Positions 54,125 to 62,591 of a DNA stretch of 64,000 bases are shown in pieces. Below the pieces are notes generated by a model. It was not told the DNA's origin. It worked only from the letters and a program-made list of their open reading frames with translations, and did not search any database. The stretch's first letter is position 1; each line of letters starts with the position of its first letter. The stretch spans positions 124,001 through 188,000 of the forward strand of contig JACKEV010000015.1 of assembly GCA_020632795.1 (NCBI GenBank), read 5' to 3'. Position numbers and translations under genes: made by a program. The DNA comes from Alphaproteobacteria bacterium (GTDB lineage Bacteria > Myxococcota_A > UBA796 > CAJQPC01).

Positions 54125-55131
54125 CCCTCCTCGCCAGCCGGGCGAGCGGGCAGCTCGATGAGGATCCGCGTGCCCCCGCCCGGACGGCTGCGCACCGTGA
54201 TGTGTCCCCCCAGCACCGAGGTGACCAGGTTGTGGACGATGTGCATGCCCAGCCCGCTGCCACCCTGCGCCCGCCGGGTGGTGAAGAAGGGCTCGAAGAT
54301 CTGCCGGAGCACCTCGGGCGGCATCCCGCGCCCGTCGTCCTCGACCTCCAGCGACGCCCCTCCTGAGGAGAACGGCCGCACGACGAACCGCACCTCGCCG
54401 ACCGCGCCCTCGGGGTAGGCGTGGTGGACCGCGTTGCTCACCAGGTTCGTGATGACCTGGGAGAGGGCGCCGGGGAAGGTGTCCAGCCGGACGTCCTTCT
54501 CCGAGAGCACCCGCGCCGTGACCCCGGTCTTCCGCAGCATCGGGCCCAGGCTGGTCAGCACGTCGTCGAGGTACGCCACCAGCGAGATGGTCCGTCGAAC
54601 CTGGCTGGTCTGATCGACGGCCACCTTCTTGAAGTGGGTGACCAGCTCGGCGGCCCGGCGCAGGTTCACCTCGACCAGCTCGGTGGAGGTCTCGGCGTCG
54701 TCCAGGAACCGCCGCAGGTCCTTCCGCCGCAGGGTCCCCTGCTCGAAGTCCTGGCGCAGCGTCTCCAGGCGCTCCCGGGTCAGGGAGCTGCCGGTCACCG
54801 CCACCCCCAGCGGGGTGTTGATCTCGTGGGCCACGCCAGCCACCAGCCGCCCCAGCTCCGCGAGGCGCTCGCTGCGGACCAGCTCGTCCTGCGCCGCGCG
54901 GAGCTGATCCAGGGAGCGCTGCAGCTCGGCGTTGGCCTCCTCCAGCGTGCGCTGGGTCTCCCGCCCCCGGGCCAGCGCCTCCATGAGGTGGGCCTCGTTG
55001 CGGGCGCGGAAGTCCTCCAGGCGGCGCCGGTGGTCCTCGCTGCGGGCCAGCTTCCGCTTGAGGATGCGGTTCTCCCGCTCCAGGGCGGCCACGGCGTCAT
55101 CGGGCCGCTCCGCCCGGGCGGCGGCGCTCAT
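54121..55131 (-). CDS. Sensor histidine kinase, soluble, coiled-coil
   Basis: The 336-residue kinase has no membrane helix. A long N-terminal coiled coil (about 15-90) leads to the phospho-acceptor His102 in GVAHEINTPLG. The ATPase domain has the N-box NLVSNAVHHAY, G1 DDGRGMP and G2 GSGLGMHIV. It should receive a signal from the FIST protein encoded upstream and pass phosphate to the REC-cyclase protein encoded downstream. Both neighbours overlap it by four bases. Confidence 0.9.
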   Translation of the reverse strand: MSAAARAERPDDAVAALERENRILKRKLARSEDHRRRLEDFRARNEAHLMEALARGRETQRTLEEANAELQRSLDQLRAAQDELVRSERLAELGRLVAGVAHEINTPLGVAVTGSSLTRERLETLRQDFEQGTLRRKDLRRFLDDAETSTELVEVNLRRAAELVTHFKKVAVDQTSQVRRTISLVAYLDDVLTSLGPMLRKTGVTARVLSEKDVRLDTFPGALSQVITNLVSNAVHHAYPEGAVGEVRFVVRPFSSGGASLEVEDDGRGMPPEVLRQIFEPFFTTRRAQGGSGLGMHIVHNLVTSVLGGHITVRSRPGGGTRILIELPARPAGEEG

Positions 55132-56282
55132 GGCGCCCCCAGCAGCAGGGTGATGAGGGTCTCGTTGTGGAAGCGCGCCGCCTCTCCGGCGTGGATCGGG
55201 CTGATCTCGCCGTAGGAGTAGAAGCCGGCGAAGGGCAGCCCCTCGGGCAGGACGCTCAGGATCTCGCGGTGCTCCTCGCAGGCGCGGGTCCCGAGCACCT
55301 GCTTGCGGGCGCAGCAGGACACGAAGAAGGCCGCGTCGGGGGTGCCCGCGCCGTAGTCCTCCAGCGCCAGCCGCAGCGACTCGGCAGCCCCTTGCAGGAT
55401 CTCGTCGCGGTCGGCCTTGGTCACGTGGACCCGGCTCCCGGCGGGCACGTCGGCGGCGTAGGTGACGCTGCCGTTCTTCGGGTCCCAGCCGGTCGGGAAG
55501 CGCAGGTAGAACTTCCCCTCCCCGCCGGTGGGCACCGCCAGCGGGTACTCGCCGCTGGGGGGGATGTGGTCCCCGAGCACCGCGCGGTAGAACTCCCGGG
55601 TGGGCGCGCCGTCGATCTCGTACACCACGCCGCCCTCGACCCGGGTCACCACGCCGCCCTCGCCGACCGGCCGCCACCCGCTGGCCACGCCGCAGGCCAG
55701 CCGCAGGTCGCCGTACACCAGCAGCACCGGCAGGCTGTCCTCCAGCACCTCGTCCCCGAAGAACTGGAGGGTCTTCTCGAAGCGGAAGGAGTCCCCGGCC
55801 GTACCGCCGAACAGCGTGACCCCCTCGCCGAGGGCGGCCTGCAGGCCCTCGGTGATGTCCACGCCCCGGGAGGTCAGCCCGTCGGGGAGGGTGATGCAGA
55901 GCCGCGGCGGGTCGGCCATGCCAACGCCGGCCTGGGCCAGCGCCTCGGCGGCGGCGGCGTCCGGGTCAGCGCTCACCCCCCGCCCGATGCCCGCGCGGAA
56001 CGTCAGCCCCTTCGCGGCGAAGCCCATCACCACGACGGAGTCCTCCTGGAAGCCCAAGGACCCGGACAGCTCGCCGTCGGTCGTGCAGCCGATCAGCCCG
56101 GCGTCGGGGTAGGCCCGGCGCAGCTCCTCCAGCAGCACCGCGTATTCGAAGTCGACGGGCGCGAGGACCATCAGGGCCTGGGCGTCGATGCCGCCGAGCT
56201 GGGCCGCGAGCACATGGATCAGCTCCTCGGAGGCGCCGTGGGCGTCCGGATCCTCGGTGTGGGCGACGGCGAGCTTGAACAT
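55128..56282 (-). CDS. FIST-domain sensor protein
   Basis: This 384-residue protein has the FIST N domain (VLAPVDFEYAVLLEELRRAYPDAGLIGCTTDGELSG, seen as the APVDFEY and IGCTTDGELS landmarks) and the FIST C domain (ALEDYGAGTPDAAFFVSCCARKQVLG, ending GFYSYGEISP). FIST domains are small-ligand sensors, often for amino acids, and frequently precede kinases or cyclases. ATG 56282 follows CAGGAGGTCGCC. It is the first gene of the signalling operon. Confidence 0.92.
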   Translation of the reverse strand: MFKLAVAHTEDPDAHGASEELIHVLAAQLGGIDAQALMVLAPVDFEYAVLLEELRRAYPDAGLIGCTTDGELSGSLGFQEDSVVVMGFAAKGLTFRAGIGRGVSADPDAAAAEALAQAGVGMADPPRLCITLPDGLTSRGVDITEGLQAALGEGVTLFGGTAGDSFRFEKTLQFFGDEVLEDSLPVLLVYGDLRLACGVASGWRPVGEGGVVTRVEGGVVYEIDGAPTREFYRAVLGDHIPPSGEYPLAVPTGGEGKFYLRFPTGWDPKNGSVTYAADVPAGSRVHVTKADRDEILQGAAESLRLALEDYGAGTPDAAFFVSCCARKQVLGTRACEEHREILSVLPEGLPFAGFYSYGEISPIHAGEAARFHNETLITLLLGAP

Positions 56283-56340
56283 GGCGACCTCCTGTCGCGG
56301 CGTCGGCTACCGGCATTTCGGGGGCTTCGGGAGTATTACG

Positions 56341-56370
56341 AGTATACGGCATCCCCCACCCCCGGGTCAG
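56341..56370 (-). promoter_or_regulatory. Promoter candidate for FIST signalling operon
   Basis: CTGACC (56370-56365), an 18-base spacer and TATACT (56346-56341) on the minus strand, about 60 bases ahead of the FIST start. The -35 box overlaps the stop codon of the upstream RNase HI gene. The TATACT box is the same as that of the lipoprotein operon. Confidence 0.45.
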
Positions 56371-57098
56371 CGCTCCGACCCTGCCACCGCCAGGGCGTCC
56401 GCCCGCTCGTTCTCCGCGATCCCGACGTGGCCGGCGATCCACCGGATCTCAAGACGTTTCCAAGGCTTGAGCTGGTTCCGCAGACCGTGGATGAGCGCGG
56501 TGTTCTTCTTGGCCTTCCAGCCCTTGGTCAGCACGCCGTGGCTGTACTGGGAGTCGGTGAAGATGACGACGGGGGCGTCCTTGGCGACGCCGGCCTCCTC
56601 CAGCAGCTCCAGGGCCATGCCGATGGCGGTCAGCTCGCCGACGTTGTTGGTGGCGATGCCGCAGCTCCGGCTGGCCTCCAGGACGCGGCCGTCGGGCAGC
56701 TTCACCACCGCGCCGGCCCCGGCGGGCCCCGGGTTGCCCTTGCAGGCGCCGTCGGTGAACGCGAGGTGGGTCTCAGGGGGCAGGGCCTCGATCTGGTCCT
56801 TGGACCAGCGGCGGGCGGCGGCGGCCTGGGCCTGGGTGCGGGTGCCGGCGCTGCCGAAGCCGCTGCCCCGGCTGGGGGCGCGGGCGGGGGCGTCGTCCGC
56901 GGAGACGCCGTCGGGCAGGTCCACCGGGGTGGCGCCGTTGATCAAGCCGATCCGGCTGGCCCCGCCGCTGTAGATCTTCACCCCGCCCCGCTGGGAGTAG
57001 CGCAGCGGGACCCGCCCGTCGGTGACCTTGAGCTGGCCGGCGTCGTCGACCTCGGCCCAGACCTGCTTGTCCTTGAAGCGCACCGGGAGCCAGGGCAT
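56367..57098 (-). CDS. rnhA: Ribonuclease HI with N-terminal extension
   Basis: The C-terminal 145 residues are RNase HI: FTDGACKGNPGPAGAG (first Asp), NNVGELTAIGMALE (Glu), FTDSQYSHGVL (second Asp) and HVGIAENERADALA (His and final Asp), so all catalytic residues are present. It hydrolyses RNA in RNA:DNA hybrids. Residues 1-100 are a beta-rich extension (VKIYSGGASRIGLINGATPVDLPDG) that is not the known hybrid-binding domain. Its role is unknown. The total length is 243 residues. Confidence 0.92.
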   Translation of the reverse strand: MPWLPVRFKDKQVWAEVDDAGQLKVTDGRVPLRYSQRGGVKIYSGGASRIGLINGATPVDLPDGVSADDAPARAPSRGSGFGSAGTRTQAQAAAARRWSKDQIEALPPETHLAFTDGACKGNPGPAGAGAVVKLPDGRVLEASRSCGIATNNVGELTAIGMALELLEEAGVAKDAPVVIFTDSQYSHGVLTKGWKAKKNTALIHGLRNQLKPWKRLEIRWIAGHVGIAENERADALAVAGSER

Positions 57099-57148
57099 GG
57101 GGAGTCCTCCTTGGATGAGACGGAGCGGTGTAACGTCCCGCCCCGGAG

Positions 57149-58327
57149 ATGACCCGCATGCGCGTCGCCGAGCTGCTCGCCCCCTTCCCCCGCTTCGGCA
57201 GCCCCGGGCACCTCCGCGACGTCCGCGCCCTGTTCGACCGGGTGGTCGGGCCGCTGCCGGCCGGCGTCAAGGTGGTGGGCTCCAACGGCAAGGGCTCGAC
57301 CGCCGCGATGCTGTCTGCGGCGTTGGAGGCCCTGGGCTACGCGGTGGGCTGCTACACCTCCCCGCACCTCCGGGCGGTGGGCGAGCGGGTGGTGATCCGG
57401 GGTGTCGCCGTCCCTGACATGGCGCTGGCGGGCGCGATCCAGGCCGCCGCCCGCGGCGCGGACGGCCTTCAGCTCTCCGCGTTCGACGTGCTGACCGCCG
57501 CCGCCGGGCGCCTGTTCTCAGCGGCCGGGCTCGACGTCGTCGTGTGGGAGGCGGGCCTCGGCGGGCGGCTGGACGCGACCCGCGTCCCGCCCGGGGACCT
57601 GGGCGTGCTCACCTCGGTCAGCCTGGAGCACACCGCCGTGCTGGGGGACACCCTGGAGGCCATCGCGGTGGACAAGGCCGCCATCGTGGGGGGCCGGCTG
57701 GTGCACGCGCCCGTCCCCCCGGGTGTCCTCGCCGCCGTCCGTCGCGCGCACCCCAGGCTGACGCTGGTTGCGGCCGACGAGCCCCCCGCTCCGGATCTGC
57801 ACCTGCGCGGCCCCCACCAGCAGGCCAACGCCGCCTGCGCCCTCACCGCCGCGCGCCTGTTCTCCGAGCGCCGGTGGCGATCGGCCAAGGCGCAGCGCGC
57901 CGTGCAAGGATGCCGATGGCCCGGGCGCTTCGAGACCGTCCGCCGCGATCCGGTCGAGCTGATCGTGGACGTGGCCCACAACGCCGCGGGCCTGGCGGCG
58001 GTCGCGGCGACGCTCCCGGACGACAAGCCTCTGGTGCTCGTCTTCGGGGCTTCGGAGGGGCGGGCGGACGCGGCGATGGTCGACGCCATCGCGCCGAAGG
58101 CCGCGCACGTCCTCTACACGACGCCCCGACACAAGGGGGCGCCAGCGGCCTCACTTGTGCCGTTCCACCCCGGCGAGGTCGTCGACCCGCTGCCCCGGGC
58201 CCTGGAGGTCGCCATCCGTCGGGCCGAAGCGCTGGGGGGGCGGGTGCTGGTGACGGGGGGGCTGTTCCTGGTGGCGGAGGCGCTGGCGGTGCTGGAGGGC
58301 CGGGCGATGCCGGAGATGTTGTGGTGA
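57149..58327 (+). CDS. folC: Folylpolyglutamate / dihydrofolate synthase
   Basis: The 392-residue Mur-ligase-type enzyme has the P-loop GSNGKGST, the TSPHLRAVGERV loop, and DVVVWEAGLGGRLDATR, with a late IVDVAHNAAGLAA (substrate-binding His). It adds glutamate to folates, and in many bacteria makes dihydrofolate too. ATG 57149 follows GGAG. It is divergent from the RNase HI gene across 50 bases. Confidence 0.92.
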   Translation: MTRMRVAELLAPFPRFGSPGHLRDVRALFDRVVGPLPAGVKVVGSNGKGSTAAMLSAALEALGYAVGCYTSPHLRAVGERVVIRGVAVPDMALAGAIQAAARGADGLQLSAFDVLTAAAGRLFSAAGLDVVVWEAGLGGRLDATRVPPGDLGVLTSVSLEHTAVLGDTLEAIAVDKAAIVGGRLVHAPVPPGVLAAVRRAHPRLTLVAADEPPAPDLHLRGPHQQANAACALTAARLFSERRWRSAKAQRAVQGCRWPGRFETVRRDPVELIVDVAHNAAGLAAVAATLPDDKPLVLVFGASEGRADAAMVDAIAPKAAHVLYTTPRHKGAPAASLVPFHPGEVVDPLPRALEVAIRRAEALGGRVLVTGGLFLVAEALAVLEGRAMPEMLW

Positions 58328-58458
58328 GGGGAGGTGGTACGGGCGAAAGGGTCGTCCGTCCAATGGAGGAGCGGATGCGCCGGGAGGTCAAAGCGGCGCG
58401 AGCGGAGGTGGTCCGGCTGGCGGGGTGGTTGGCCGAGGCGCGAGGAAGAGCCCGGTGA
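58324..58458 (+). CDS. Possible small basic helical protein downstream of folC
   Basis: A 44-codon frame starts at GTG 58324, overlapping the folC stop (GTGA). An ATG at 58363 with a GGAGGT-rich leader could begin a 31-residue version (MEERMRREVKAARAEVVRLA onward). The sequence is an amphipathic charged helix. No homologue is known to me, and it could be chance in GC-rich DNA. Confidence 0.3.
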   Translation: MRGGGTGERVVRPMEERMRREVKAARAEVVRLAGWLAEARGRAR

Positions 58459-58514
58459 ACGGGGCACTCTGGGTCACCTGGGTTGTAGACTCCCCCAGGA
58501 GCCGGAAGCAGATC

Positions 58515-59000
58515 ATGGGCGCACAGCACACCGTCATCGCCGTGTTCATCGACGGGCCCGCGCCCGCAGAGCCGGATCTCAGCCTGCTGGAGTGGGGCGG
58601 CCTGCCGCTGCGCTCGGTCGAGGTCGTCTCCCACGGCGACACCCATGCGGTGCTCCTCCGGGCCGGCCTCCGGGCCGGGTTCGCTGCGCAGCGGGAGCGG
58701 CTGGAGGCGCTGGAGGATGCCCTCGATCAACTCGGCCATCGGCTCGGCGCGCTGGCGGTGGCGTTCGACACCCGGGGGAACGCGGACGCGCCCCGGGCGT
58801 GGACGCAGCCGGGCTGGGCCGAGGCCTGGATGCTGCCGGTTGGGCTGCTGGAGGACTGGCTGGAGGCGGTGTGGGTGGATCGGACCTGGATCTCGGCGAC
58901 GCTGTGGACGGAGGCGTCGGAGGAGGTCCGGGCGGGGGTACGGGCCCGGTACGGGGTGGATGAGGCAGCGCATGGGGTGGTGGCGCGGTGGCGGGGGTGA
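58515..59000 (+). CDS. Uncharacterised protein upstream of viperin locus
   Basis: The 161-residue soluble protein starts at ATG 58515, with GGAAG six bases upstream. It has an N-terminal beta strand (TVIAVFIDGPAPAE), a helix-rich middle (AAQRERLEALEDALDQLGHRLG) and many Trp residues in the last third (WAEAWMLPVGLLEDWLEAVW). I do not recognise the family. It is on the same strand as the following locus with a 107-base gap. Both gaps carry a TGTAGACT sequence (58485 and 59071 regions) that could be a shared -10 element, so co-regulation is possible. Confidence 0.6.
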   Translation: MGAQHTVIAVFIDGPAPAEPDLSLLEWGGLPLRSVEVVSHGDTHAVLLRAGLRAGFAAQRERLEALEDALDQLGHRLGALAVAFDTRGNADAPRAWTQPGWAEAWMLPVGLLEDWLEAVWVDRTWISATLWTEASEEVRAGVRARYGVDEAAHGVVARWRG

Positions 59001-59107
59001 TGTCCGTGAACTGCCGCCCGCCCTTCAGCCCGCTGAGCGCATTCCTCCCGAGAACCCTGTGAATGGTGTAGACTGGCCGCTCGCGGGAGACTCAGGAGGG
59101 GAGGACC

Positions 59108-60934
59108 GTGCTGACCCGAATCGTCGAGCAGTGGGGCTTCACCCTGATGATCGTCCTCATCGCGACGAAGGGCTTCCAGCGGTCCGTGGAGCCCGAACTC
59201 CTGAGGTTCGCGCTCTTCGTGGGGGCAGCGCATGTGCTCTACCAGGAGCGGCTTCGCATCTCCGCGGCGCTCGACACCCTCCGGGAGCGCCTGGCGAGGC
59301 TGGGCGAACCCCACCGCCCCACCCTGAGCGAGCGGACGCTGGCCTGGAGCAACCTCGGGCTGCTGGGGGGCCTCTGCGCCCTCGGCCTGACCCGCATATC
59401 CCCCGACATGGTCCGGCTCCGCGCCGTGCACGACCCCGTGGAGCGCGGCCTGCTGCTCCTCCTGCTGGTGTTCGCCTGCGCTACGGCGGTCGCGCTCTGG
59501 ACGGGCGTCGTGCTGGACCGGCTCACGCTGTGGCGACGGGGGCTCGCGGCCTGGCGGCTGGAGCGGGCCGCTCGACGCAGAGACCACCCGAACGACGAGC
59601 CTCCCGCCGAGCAGGCACATCCTGAGGCGCCGACCGCCCCGTTGACGCCGGTGATGCCCCTCTTCACGGCGGCCTGTGCCGGCTTCGCGCTGGCCCCTGC
59701 GTTCCTGGGCATCCCCTCCCCCGGAGAGGTCCTGACCGCCGCCACCGTCGCGTGGGAGGCCGCAGCGCCCCCCCGAGACAACGGCGTCGAGCTGCTGCTG
59801 GAGCTTGGGGAGGACGACGCGATCGAGGAGGTCCTGGGGGTGCTCCTGGAGCACGGCGTCATCCCCCTGCGCGCCTTCCCCGGCGTCGACCCGGGCATGG
59901 ACGCCGACCTCGCCGCCACCTGGCGGCTCTCGGTCGATCTGGACCAGACCCCCGCGCTGGTCGAGGCCCTGCGTTCGGACCGGGAGAACGTCGACCGCAT
60001 CGAGCTCAACGGGATCGTCGACGTCGACCCCCGCGCGCTCGCGCGCCGCTGCGTGCCTGGCTACACCTCGCTGCCGGTGAACGACCCCCTGGCCTCGGCC
60101 CAGCCCGAGCTGGTGACCACCGGGGTGGACCGGGTGCTCGGGGTGCTCCGGGAGGACCCGGGGCGACGGAAGGTGCGCGTGGGGCTCATCGACACCGGGG
60201 TCGACGGGGCCCACGAGGATCTGCGCGGCGTGCTGTCCCTCTGGAGCGCCCGCGGGGACCGGAGCGGCCACGGCACCCAGGTCGCGGGGGTGCTCGCCGG
60301 CCTCGCAGACAACGGGCGCGGCATCGCCTCCCTGAACGTCCGAGGCGAGCTGGTCGAGCTGATGAGCTACCCCGCGCTGGACCGCGATCGCGCCCGGGTG
60401 GAGGACATCACGGACGCCATCCTGGAGGCCATCGACGACGAGGTCGACGTCCTCAACCTGTCGTTCAGCAGCAGCACGGCCGCCCCGCATGTGGTCCGGC
60501 GAGCGGTCGCGATGGCGCTGGACGCGCAGATCATCCTGGTCGCGTCCGCCGGGAACGACCCCCGCGTCGACGCCTCGGCGGCCTGGCCGGCCTCCCTCCC
60601 CGGCGTCATCGTCGTCTCGGCCACCGACGCCTGGGGGCGCCCTGCCTTGGGGAGCAGCACCACCACCGGCGTCTACCGCGCCATCGCGGCGCCCGGGGAG
60701 GGGGTCTGCACGACCGCCAGGGGCGGCGGCTACGTGCAGGTGAGTGGGACGTCCTTCGCCGCGCCCATGGTCAGCAGCAGCCTCGCGCTGGCGCGCTCCC
60801 TCTGCGGAGACCTCGACGCGGACGACGCCTGGATGCTCCTGCGCGACACGGGGGCCCAGGACACCTGGGCGGACCCGCTGGTGCTCCGGGTCGACCAGCT
60901 CCTCGCCCACCTCCTGCAGAGGGGCTGTCCGTGA
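59108..60934 (+). CDS. Membrane-anchored subtilisin-like serine protease
   Basis: The 608-residue protein has hydrophobic segments near 10-20, 33-45, 82-94, 113-136 and 183-203 that would anchor it in the membrane. Residues 225-305 look like an I9-type intramolecular inhibitor/propeptide (VELLLELGEDDAIEEVL, ATWRLSVDLDQTPALVEAL). Residues 350-600 are an S8 peptidase with the full active site: Asp362 (GLIDTGVD), His388 (SGHGTQVAG), Asn483 (SAGNDP) and Ser549 (SGTSFAAPMV). Without a classical N-terminal signal, the side of the membrane on which the protease lies is not clear. GTG 59108 follows GGAGGGGAGG. It is the first gene of the viperin unit. Confidence 0.9.
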   Translation: MLTRIVEQWGFTLMIVLIATKGFQRSVEPELLRFALFVGAAHVLYQERLRISAALDTLRERLARLGEPHRPTLSERTLAWSNLGLLGGLCALGLTRISPDMVRLRAVHDPVERGLLLLLLVFACATAVALWTGVVLDRLTLWRRGLAAWRLERAARRRDHPNDEPPAEQAHPEAPTAPLTPVMPLFTAACAGFALAPAFLGIPSPGEVLTAATVAWEAAAPPRDNGVELLLELGEDDAIEEVLGVLLEHGVIPLRAFPGVDPGMDADLAATWRLSVDLDQTPALVEALRSDRENVDRIELNGIVDVDPRALARRCVPGYTSLPVNDPLASAQPELVTTGVDRVLGVLREDPGRRKVRVGLIDTGVDGAHEDLRGVLSLWSARGDRSGHGTQVAGVLAGLADNGRGIASLNVRGELVELMSYPALDRDRARVEDITDAILEAIDDEVDVLNLSFSSSTAAPHVVRRAVAMALDAQIILVASAGNDPRVDASAAWPASLPGVIVVSATDAWGRPALGSSTTTGVYRAIAAPGEGVCTTARGGGYVQVSGTSFAAPMVSSSLALARSLCGDLDADDAWMLLRDTGAQDTWADPLVLRVDQLLAHLLQRGCP

Positions 60935-60990
60935 AGGGGGAAACCGCGACGGGTGCTGCGCCCAAGTGGGCGTAGAGGAGCAGAGAGCGC

Positions 60991-61944
60991 ATGTCACGCG
61001 ACGCACCCCCAGCCCTTGAACCCCTGCCCCGGAGCCTGGAGGACCGGCGTCGCCTCGTGGCGGAGCGTGGCCTGGAGCTGCGGCTGCTGCTCGACGAAGC
61101 CTTCACGGCCTTCTGCGACCGCCGGGACCTGCACCCCTACGGGTTCCGCGGGGAGGACCCCATCACCGAGGCCGTGGAGTGGGCGATCGACTTCTTCGCG
61201 AGCGAGCGCTTTCAACCCGAGAAGCAGCCCGTGAAGACCCTGCGGCTGTTCACCTGCGTCGACAACTGGCTGCACCTCAAGGTGGGCCAACAGGCCCACG
61301 GCGCCCGCAAGGGCTGGCGGGCCGCCGACCTGGAGCCCGAGACCCTGGCCGCGTCGGCGGTCTCCCACCTCCGCAGAGCGCAGGACGTGGCCCTCGCCGA
61401 GACGCGGGCGCGCCTCGGACACACCCTCGGCGTGCTGAAGGCGCGCACCTGCGCCGGGGTCGTGCTGCTCTGGCTGGAGGGCAGCCAGCGCCTGCGCGCG
61501 AAGGTCTTCGACTGGGACGAGCCTGTCGAGGTCCGGGACGACGGGGACAGCAAGAAGACCCGCAGCTTCCGACGCCATGACGCCTTGTTCCGCTACCTCT
61601 GCCTGTTCATCGGGATCGTGGACGACGCATCGGCTGAAGATGCCCACCGCGCGGTGGTGCGGACGAGCTTCTCGCCGTGTGAGGACCGCCCGCCCTACAG
61701 GGTCCTGGAGGCCACCCCGGGCACCGCCCGCAAGCTCCAGGGGCTGCGCAAGCGAGGCATCCGCGACCTGCTCGAGCGCGCCCTGGACGCCGCCGAGGCG
61801 GACGCGGTGACCCCGGAGGAGCACCTCACCCGGCTGCTGCTCCGACACGGCCTCAACCCGACCACCGCGCACGCCCTCAAGCTGCAGGACGAACCGCTGC
61901 TGACGCGGCTCAGCGCGCTCCCCCCGCCCGAGGTCCGCAGATGA
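60991..61944 (+). CDS. Putative sigma-factor-like protein (317 residues)
   Basis: Residues about 40-95 (EDPITEAVEWAIDFFASERF, TLRLFTCVDNWLHLKVGQQAHGARKG) recall sigma-70 region 2 with its core-binding helix and basic DNA-contacting stretch. Residues 130-165 (LGHTLGVLKARTCAGVVLLWLEG) could be a region 4-like helix pair. The rest (HDALFRYLCLFIGIVDDAS, RGIRDLLERALDAAEAD) has no match I know. The similarity is by eye and weak, and an uncharacterised helical protein is equally possible. A four-base overlap joins it to the next gene. Confidence 0.5.
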   Translation: MSRDAPPALEPLPRSLEDRRRLVAERGLELRLLLDEAFTAFCDRRDLHPYGFRGEDPITEAVEWAIDFFASERFQPEKQPVKTLRLFTCVDNWLHLKVGQQAHGARKGWRAADLEPETLAASAVSHLRRAQDVALAETRARLGHTLGVLKARTCAGVVLLWLEGSQRLRAKVFDWDEPVEVRDDGDSKKTRSFRRHDALFRYLCLFIGIVDDASAEDAHRAVVRTSFSPCEDRPPYRVLEATPGTARKLQGLRKRGIRDLLERALDAAEADAVTPEEHLTRLLLRHGLNPTTAHALKLQDEPLLTRLSALPPPEVRR

Positions 61945-62537
61945 CCCTGCCCGACAAGATGACCCTCGATCGCCTCGTGCGCGGGGACGCCCCGCCTGAC
62001 GATGAAGCCTGGGCCGCCCTGGTGGCCCACCCGGAGGCCGCGGAGGCCTGGCGCCAGGCCCGTGACCGCCGGCGTCGCCTGGATCAGGTGGCCGCCGTGG
62101 CGCGCGATCGGCCCTGGCTGGCCGGGCTCTGGCTCGGTCTGCGTCGCGCGGGCCGCCGGATGGCCACGCTGGAGCTGCCCACGCCCGCGCTGGCCCTCGT
62201 GGAGCCTCGCATTGCCTTGGCCAGCCTGGGCCCCGAGGCCGAGCCGCTGCGCCGCTCGCTCCCCCTCCACTGGGGAGGACTGGAGACGGTGTCCACCCGC
62301 CCGGGGCAGCGCGTCGCGCCCGCGCTCAAGCCCGGCGAGCGGCTGCTGTGGCGGACCGCTGAGGGAGAAGGCGTCCTGGACGCGCAGGACTGGCTGGTGG
62401 AGGAGGGCGAGGGCGTCGTGCTGCTCCTGGCCGTGCGCGGCGGACAGCCCACGAGCGTCGCGGAGGTGCTGGCCGGGGCCCAGCCCTTCGCCGGGCTGCT
62501 GCTCGTCCCCGACACCGAGGGGGAAACCGCGGGGTGA
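61941..62537 (+). CDS. Small partner protein, anti-sigma-like in layout
   Basis: The 198-residue protein starts with LDRLVRGDAPPDDEAWAALVAHPEAAEAWRQA, a layout like the N-terminal helices of ECF anti-sigma factors, without the zinc Cys residues. Then come basic helices and a beta-rich C-terminal half (LRRSLPLHWGGLETV, RLLWRTAEGEGVLDAQDWLVEEGEGVVLLLAVRGG). No transmembrane segment is obvious. The ATG overlaps the stop of the preceding gene, so the two products probably act as a pair. Confidence 0.55.
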   Translation: MTLPDKMTLDRLVRGDAPPDDEAWAALVAHPEAAEAWRQARDRRRRLDQVAAVARDRPWLAGLWLGLRRAGRRMATLELPTPALALVEPRIALASLGPEAEPLRRSLPLHWGGLETVSTRPGQRVAPALKPGERLLWRTAEGEGVLDAQDWLVEEGEGVVLLLAVRGGQPTSVAEVLAGAQPFAGLLLVPDTEGETAG

Positions 62538-62591
62538 GGGCTGCCCAGGAGGGTGAACCGGCGGCCTCGCGCCGCCTGACCCGGAGCCTCC

